A stretch of 64,000 bases of DNA from Ornithinimicrobium cavernae (GTDB lineage Bacteria > Actinomycetota > Actinomycetes > Actinomycetales > Dermatophilaceae). Numbering within the stretch: the first letter of the stretch is position 1; each line of letters opens with the position of its first letter. The notes beneath the pieces were generated by a model. It was not told the origin of the DNA. It worked only from the letters and a program-made list of their open reading frames with translations, and searched no databases. Positions 58,925-64,000 of this stretch are shown in pieces. Made by a program: the position numbers and the translations under genes. The stretch spans positions 186,001-250,000 of the forward strand of contig NZ_QDDJ01000004.1 in NCBI RefSeq assembly GCF_003121625.1, read 5' to 3'.

Positions 58925-60130
58925 TTACCCGACGACGCCCTCCCGCTTCAGTTCTGCGAGCCTCCCCTCGTCGAGCCCGACCTCGCTGAGCACCTCGTCC
59001 GTGTCCTGCCCGCGTGCCCTGCCGGTGGAGCGGATGCGCCCGGGGGTGCGGCCCATCCGCCACATGACGTTCTGCATCTTCATCGGTCCGAAGGTCTCGT
59101 CCTCAACGGTGGTGATCAGCTCCATCGCCTGCACCTGCGGGTCGGTGAGCAGCTCGCTGGGCTTGTAGACCGGCGCCACCGCCGCACCGGCCTCCTCGAA
59201 CGCGGCGATGACCTCCTCCCGGGTCCGCGCCCCGATCCACTCCCCCACATAGCCGTCGAGCAGGTCGGCGTGACCGGCGCGCTGACGCCCGGTGGCGAAC
59301 CACGGTTCGTCGATCACCTCCGGATGCCCCACCAGGCGCAGCACCCGCTCGGCGATGGTGTTGGCACTGGTGGAGATTGCCAGCCAGTGCCCGTCGGAGG
59401 TCTGGTAGGTGTTCCGCGGCGAGTTGTTCTGCGACCGGTTGCCGGTCCGTTCCTGGTCGATGCCGAGCTGGTCGGCATACATCACCCCGGGGCCGACGGC
59501 CGTCATGATCGGGCTGAGCAGATCGAGGTCGATCTCCTGGCCCCTGCCGTCCTTCTCCCGCTGGAACAGCGCCATCGAGACCGCCGCCGCACCGGCGATG
59601 CCGGCGATCGAGTCGGCGAGACCGAAGGCCGGCAGGGTCGGCGGGCCGTCCGGCTGCCCGGTCAGGTGGGCGAACCCGCTCATCGACTCGACCAGCGTCC
59701 CGAAGGCCGGCCGGTCCGCATACGGGCCACCCTGCCCGAAACCGGTGACCCTCAACAGGATCAGACCGGGATTCTCCCGGGACAGCTCCGCATAACCCAG
59801 CCCCCACTTCTCGAAGGTTCCCGGCCGGAAGTTCTCCACCACCACATCCGCCGTGCGGGCCAGCGCACGGAAGACCTCGGCTCCCTCGGGGCTGCCGAGA
59901 TAGAGGCCGATGGTCCGCTTGTTGCGGCTGATCATCTTCCACCACAGCGACTCACCGTCCTTGTCGAGGCCGTGGCCGCGCATCCCGTCGCCCCGGGTCG
60001 GGTGCTCGACCTTGATCACGTCGGCGCCGTAGTCGCCGAGGATCTGAGCGGCCAGTGGCCCGGCGAGGATGGTCGAGGCGTCCAGCACGCGTAGTCCGGT
60101 CAGCGGACCGTCGGTGGGTCGGTCAGTCAC
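58925..60130 (-). CDS. CaiB/BaiF-family (class III) CoA transferase
   Basis: This 401-aa enzyme transfers CoA between carboxylic acids. The conserved features are GLRVLDASTILAGPLAAQIL, then GADVIKVEHPTRGD, VVENFRPGTFEKWGLGYAEL, and the segment FGTLVESMSGFAHLTGQPDG with DLDLLSPIM, where the catalytic Asp lies. The start is GTG with GGGAGATG upstream. It runs leftward with the MFS transporter, and the dihydropyrimidinase-like gene lies 42 bases upstream in the same direction, so they may be an operon activating an acid from ring opening. Donor and acceptor are unknown. Confidence 0.9.
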   Translation of the reverse strand: MTDRPTDGPLTGLRVLDASTILAGPLAAQILGDYGADVIKVEHPTRGDGMRGHGLDKDGESLWWKMISRNKRTIGLYLGSPEGAEVFRALARTADVVVENFRPGTFEKWGLGYAELSRENPGLILLRVTGFGQGGPYADRPAFGTLVESMSGFAHLTGQPDGPPTLPAFGLADSIAGIAGAAAVSMALFQREKDGRGQEIDLDLLSPIMTAVGPGVMYADQLGIDQERTGNRSQNNSPRNTYQTSDGHWLAISTSANTIAERVLRLVGHPEVIDEPWFATGRQRAGHADLLDGYVGEWIGARTREEVIAAFEEAGAAVAPVYKPSELLTDPQVQAMELITTVEDETFGPMKMQNVMWRMGRTPGRIRSTGRARGQDTDEVLSEVGLDEGRLAELKREGVVG

Positions 60131-60172
60131 AGTGCATCTCCCGAGTGGTGGCGGATGAGGGGCGGTATGCCG

Positions 60173-61642
60173 TCAGGCCGGCCTGTGCAGGTATCGCCCG
60201 GTCGGCTGACCGACCACCGATCCCGCCTCCAGGACCCGGTGGCCGCGCACCCACGTGTCGGTGACCCGGGCGCCCAGCTCGAAGCCCTCGAAGGGGGTGT
60301 ACTCCTGGGTCGACAGCGAGTCCTCGGCGCGCACCGTCCACGTGGCGGACGGGTCGACCAGCGCGATGTCGGCGTCGTACCCCACCGCGAGGGACCCCTT
60401 GCTCGGCAGGGCGTAGCGCTGCGCCGGGTTCCAGGAGGCCAGCTGGGCGATCCGCTGCAGCGACAGGCCGCGCTTGCGGCCCTCGCTGACCAGTCCGGGC
60501 AGCAGGTACTCCGCACCACCGAAGCCGGACTTGGCCGCGAAGATGTCCTCCCGCGGGTCGCCGAACTTCATCTCGTCCTTGCAGCACGCGTGGTCGCTGA
60601 CCACCCAGTCGATGTCGCCGGCCAGCAGGTGCTCCCACAGCGCCTCCACGTCCTCACGCGGACGCAGCGGCGGGTTCACCTTGCCACCCAGTCCGTGTGC
60701 CGTGTCGATGTCGGCGAGCAGGTGACCGATGGTGACCTCACGCCGGAAGTTCACGTGCGGGAAGGTCCTGGCCATCGTCATCGCTGCCTTCAGCGCCTTG
60801 GCCGAGGACAGGTGCAGCAGGTTGATGTTGGGGAGGTCGGTCTCGTCCGCCAGGAACGAGGCGATCGTGATGGCCAGCCCCTCGCTGTGCGGCGGGCGGG
60901 AGGCGCTGTAGGCCGCGAGCCCGGTGAGCGCACCCTCCTCCTCGACCAGCTTGGTGTAGGCGGTCATGATCTCGGCGGTCTCGCAGTGCAGGGACAGCGA
61001 GATGCTGTCGGCCAGCTCCGGGAGCTCCTCCCGCGCCCGCTGCACGGCCCGCATCACGAACTCGAAGTGCGCCAGGTCGTAGCGCTCCCCCTCGGGAATC
61101 ATCAGGAACGAGCTCTGGTCCGCGGAGCGACCGTGCAGTCCGTGGCTGCCGTAGAACATGAAGATCTTGAACGAGGTGACCCCGAAGTCCTTCACGATCG
61201 CGGGGATCTCGGTGAGGTGCTGCTTACTCATCGGCGCCAGATGGAAGGCGTAGTCGATGTAGGACCGGCCCTCCGAGGCGGCCAGCACCTTGGGGAAGAA
61301 CTCGGCATACGGGCCACCCTCGTTGAGGTAGTACTGACCGGTCCGCATGTAGGTCAGGCCGGTCGTGACCCCGCCCTGCGCGCTGGCGCGGCTCTCGGTC
61401 TCGGTGTCCTCCGACAGCGGGTTGTAGATGCCCCAGTGCTGGTGACCGTCCACCGCCCCCGGGAAGGCCAACCGGCCGCCCCCGTCCACGACCTCCTCGG
61501 CGTCCTCGACGGGGATGTCGGCCTCGAGCCGCACGACCTTCCCCTCGGAGATGCCGATGTCGAGGCGGTCCCCCTCCGGGGAGGCGTCGGCCTCCGGGCG
61601 CACCACGGTCACGTTCTTGATCAGGGTCTGCAGCGGCTTCAT
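60173..61642 (-). CDS. Dihydropyrimidinase/allantoinase-like cyclic amidohydrolase
   Basis: This 489-aa amidohydrolase-superfamily enzyme has its metal ligands in FPGAVDGHQHWG (HxH), the bridging lysine position in FKIFMFYGSH, His in SLSLHCETAE, His in NLLHLSSAKAL and Asp in WVVSDHACCKDEM. The C-terminal beta-sandwich has GYDADIALVDPS. Relatives open dihydropyrimidine, hydantoin or allantoin rings. AAAGG lies upstream of the ATG. Its product could be activated by the CaiB-type transferase next to it. It is the third ring-opening system in the window, besides the two hyuAB pairs. Confidence 0.9.
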   Translation of the reverse strand: MKPLQTLIKNVTVVRPEADASPEGDRLDIGISEGKVVRLEADIPVEDAEEVVDGGGRLAFPGAVDGHQHWGIYNPLSEDTETESRASAQGGVTTGLTYMRTGQYYLNEGGPYAEFFPKVLAASEGRSYIDYAFHLAPMSKQHLTEIPAIVKDFGVTSFKIFMFYGSHGLHGRSADQSSFLMIPEGERYDLAHFEFVMRAVQRAREELPELADSISLSLHCETAEIMTAYTKLVEEEGALTGLAAYSASRPPHSEGLAITIASFLADETDLPNINLLHLSSAKALKAAMTMARTFPHVNFRREVTIGHLLADIDTAHGLGGKVNPPLRPREDVEALWEHLLAGDIDWVVSDHACCKDEMKFGDPREDIFAAKSGFGGAEYLLPGLVSEGRKRGLSLQRIAQLASWNPAQRYALPSKGSLAVGYDADIALVDPSATWTVRAEDSLSTQEYTPFEGFELGARVTDTWVRGHRVLEAGSVVGQPTGRYLHRPA

Positions 61643-61675
61643 CGCTGGTGTCCTTTCAGCAGGGTTCGTATGTCG

Positions 61676-62311
61676 TCAGGCAGGTGTGGAGTCAGCGGTC
61701 AGGTCGTCGGACGTCGGGTTCTGACCACGCACGTGGTCGGCGGCGAGGAAGGCCAGCCCCAGGGCGGGGAGCAGGCCGTTGCCGGCCAGGTAACCGGCGG
61801 CCCCGTGACCGGAGATCCCGGCGGCGGCGCCCCCGGAGGCGTAGAGGCCGGGGATCGGCTCGTCGGCCGCCGTGAGGACCCGCGCGTTCCCGTCGACCAC
61901 CAGGCCACCCTGGGTGTGGAACAGCGCCGGCATCACCTTCACCGCGGCATACGGCGGCTCCAACGGCGCCTCGAAGTGAGTGCGCCCGAGCCGGTCGGTG
62001 GCGGTCCCGTGGGCCACAGCCTCTGTCGCCGCCAGCTCCTCGGTGACGGCGGCCTCGGGGAGACCGGTGGCCGCGGCGAGCGCCACCGCGTCGTCGGCCC
62101 AGACCAGGGCACCCCCCTCCACGGTCTGCCGGAAGTCCGTGAACGGCAGGCACAGGTCGTGCACGCGCTGGTCGAAGACCAGCCAGCCCGTCGCGCCCGG
62201 ACGGGCCGCCAGCTGGGGACCGAACTCCGAGTAGCCCGTGCTCTCGTCGCCGAACCGGTGACCGGTCGTGTCGAGCATGATCCCGCCGTGCATGATCGTG
62301 GCCCAGCCCAC
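61676..62311 (-). pseudogene. FAD-dependent oxidoreductase (fumarate reductase/KstD-like), N-terminally truncated
   Basis: Only the C-terminal 211 residues or so remain of a family usually over 450 aa. What is present is good family sequence: WATIMHGGIMLDTTGHRFGD, EPIPGLYASGGAAAGISGHG and the terminal NGLLPALGLAFLAADHVRG. The N-terminal FAD-binding GxGxxG region and the whole first half are missing. The sequence loses family likeness at about 62311-62325, exactly where the opposite-strand hydroxylase begins. The GTG marked is merely the first in-frame start and has no good ribosome binding site. Most likely non-functional. Confidence 0.8.
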
Positions 62312-62328
62312 GAGCGTGGAGGTGCGCT

Positions 62329-63774
62329 GTGCGCTACCAGACCGACAGTCCGAGCCTCGCCTCGAACTACCCCCAACTGCGCCTGGAGCCGCTCCTACGG
62401 GACGAAGCAGAGAAGCGCGCTCCGGGCCAGATCCTGTTCAACCACACCGTGACCGGTTGGGAGCAGCAGGACAGAGGCGGCGTCCACGTCAGTGTGGTCA
62501 ACAACGAGACTGACGAGGGCCAGACCATCAACGCCCGCTACGTCATTGCTGCCGATGGCGGCAAGACCGTGGGTCCCCAGGTCGGCGTGCAGATGGCCGG
62601 CCCCACGGACATGGTCGACATGGTGAGCGTCCACTTCGGGGCAGACCTGTCTGACTATGTCGACGAGGCCACTTTGATCCACTGGTTCCTCAACCCCGAG
62701 GGCGAGAGCTCGTGGGACGCAGGCGCGCTGGTGAAGATGGGCCCCACCTGGGACAACCACTCCGAGGAGTGGACCATCCACTTCATGTTCCGCCCGGACG
62801 ACCCCGAGCGCTTCGACGAGACCGCCATCGTCCCCCGGGTCCGGGACCTGCTGAAGCTGCCGGACCTGGAGCTGACGGTGTACAAGGTCTCCCACTGGAT
62901 CCTGGACCGCGTTGTCGCCACGCAGTGGCGCTTCGGTGACATCTTCCTGGCCGGTGACGCAGCCCATCGCCAGCCGCCAACCTCTGGTCTCGGTCTCAAC
63001 ACTGGCATCCAGGACGCCCACGCCCTTGCGTGGAGGCTGGCGGCCGCGGTCAACGGGTCTGCTGGCGAGGCCGTGCTGGACAGCTATCAGACCGAGCGCA
63101 TCCCGGTCGCGATCGACGGTGCTGACTGGGCGCTGCTCGCCTTCTCCAACCATGCAGTCATCGACGCCGCGATCGGCTTGGTCCCCGGAGCGGCCGTGGA
63201 GGCCAACCTCGTGGCGTTCGAGACCCTGTTCGGCGACAGCCGGATCGGCGGCGCCATCCGGGCCCGGACCGCCGACGCGATCGGCACACAGCGGTTCGAG
63301 TTCCAGGCTCACGACATCGAGATGGGCTACACCTACGCCGAGGGCTCGTTTGTGGCGGACGGTTCGACCGCCCCCAAGTCGTTGGATGGCACTGTGTACA
63401 CCCCGACCACCACCCCGGGGCGGCGGGTCCCGCACGCCTGGCTCGAACAGGACGGCGAGCAGGTCTCGACCCTGGACCTGGTCAGCGACGCCTGGGGCTT
63501 CACGCTCATGACGGACACTGCTGGTCGGGCCTGGGCCGAGGCCGCCGCAGCCGCTGCCGAGAGCACCGGCGTCCCCCTCATCGCCCACGTCGTGGGCGAC
63601 GAGCACGGCCCGGCAGACACCACCGGTAGGTGGGCGGAGATAAACGAACTGGAAGCAGGCGGCGCACTGCTGATCCGTCCGGATCAGATCATCGCCTGGC
63701 GCAGCCAGGGCCCCGGACAGGAACCGGCGACCGAGCTCGTCGCGGCCCTGAAGGTGGTGTTGACCGGTGCGTGA
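62329..63774 (+). pseudogene. TfdB/PheA-type aromatic FAD monooxygenase, N-terminally truncated
   Basis: This 481-aa fragment belongs to a hydroxylase family of about 590-600 aa. It begins in mid-domain with RYQTDSPSLASNYPQLRLEP, retains the DG motif YVIAADGGKTVGPQVGV, the GD motif FGDIFLAGDAAHRQPPTSGL and the C-terminal thioredoxin-like part. It lacks the first 110 or so residues with the GxGxxG FAD site. Reading upstream in frame meets a stop at 62293-62295 without family sequence. There is no ribosome binding site before the GTG. Truncated at the same point as the opposite-strand oxidoreductase. Normally such enzymes hydroxylate phenols. Confidence 0.82.
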
Positions 63775-64000
63775 GTACGGGGCTGCCCTCCGGCAGCGAA
63801 CTGAGGCGTTCTATGCCGGCGTGGACACCGACGATTCGGCGGCTTTCCCGGAGCACCTGCATGCCGACGCTGTCTTCCGGTTCAACAGCACTGTCCCTGT
63901 GCCCGGTATGCGCGAGGTACAGGAGGCCGTTGACGGGTGGAAGGCGAACTTCGCAAAGGTCACACATGAGATCACGGATCTCACGATCGACCAGTCCCTC
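63767..64000 (+). CDS. SnoaL/NTF2-like protein (partial, C-terminus beyond the window)
   Basis: Seventy-eight residues are visible from a GTG that overlaps the hydroxylase stop by eight bases. The sequence REYGAALRQRTEAFYAGVDT then FPEHLHADAVFRFNSTVPVP is the start of a SnoaL/NTF2-like cone fold of 120-140 aa. Such small proteins are isomerases, cyclases or accessory subunits in aromatic and polyketide metabolism. Coupling to an aromatic monooxygenase fits that role. No ribosome binding site beyond the coupled reading is evident. Confidence 0.7.
   Translation, partial: MREYGAALRQRTEAFYAGVDTDDSAAFPEHLHADAVFRFNSTVPVPGMREVQEAVDGWKANFAKVTHEITDLTIDQSL

Noticed and set aside
1-64000. CRISPR arrays, tRNA or rRNA genes, insertion sequences, prophage
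   Set aside because: No regularly spaced repeats, transposase, integrase or phage structural motifs, nor recognisable structural RNA sequences, were found on reading both strands.

Overview
The window is chromosomal DNA of a high-GC Gram-positive bacterium, most likely an actinomycete of the order Micrococcales. The evidence is the roughly 70% GC codon usage, frequent GTG/TTG starts, actinobacterial-type RNase J, a Cds1-like cysteine desulfhydrase and a carbohydrate ABC importer with no dedicated ATPase. The family assignment (Intrasporangiaceae/Ornithinimicrobium-like) is only an impression. No rRNA, tRNA, CRISPR array, phage gene or insertion sequence was seen. The window is dominated by uptake-plus-catabolism operons, each with its own regulator.

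Layout. 1-6323 (minus): an aldehyde dehydrogenase, an SCP2-like/alpha-beta hydrolase fusion and a Liv-type ABC importer (livG, livK, livF, livH; livH is cut by the window edge). 6629-10472 (minus): a reactive-sulfur operon reading cstB, rhodanese-DUF2892, tauE, cstR, osmC, preceded by two adjacent CsoR/CstR-type operators. 10647-11773 (plus): a nucleotidyltransferase/XRE-HTH pair resembling a toxin-antitoxin module with its own palindrome. 11811-14796: RNase J, a secreted protein and a YfcE-like phosphoesterase. 14797-16687: a markedly lower-GC patch with an unknown multi-pass membrane protein.

16688-35682: an extended hydantoinase/oxoprolinase region. It holds an SDR, an M17 peptidase, hyuAB copy 1, a PucR regulator, a DUF917 protein, a degenerate HyuA-like protein, a ribose-type ABC importer, hyuAB copy 2 and a metal amidohydrolase. 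It looks like uptake and ring-opening of a cyclic amide or imide, followed by peptide or acid processing. 35753-46448: a locus pairing an opine-dehydrogenase-like protein, an FAD/NAD(P)-binding protein, a CMD/AhpD-like protein and a MalEFG-type importer with a divergent GntR regulator, a Cds1-like PLP enzyme and a MATE exporter.

46473-56477: the most distinctive region, an acid-sugar locus. A DeoR regulator, a DUF1537 kinase and a RuBisCO-like protein run leftward. A Zn-alcohol dehydrogenase, a TRAP transporter and a complete OtnK-OtnC-OtnI set run rightward from a shared control region with repeated GTTCG half-sites. 56526-61642 (minus): a haloacetate-dehalogenase-like hydrolase, an MFS transporter under a perfect 34-bp palindrome, a CaiB-type CoA transferase and a dihydropyrimidinase-like amidohydrolase. 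61676-64000: two unrelated flavoprotein genes, both missing their N-terminal FAD-binding region, abut head to head. This marks a rearrangement breakpoint or an assembly misjoin. A partial SnoaL-like gene runs off the right edge.
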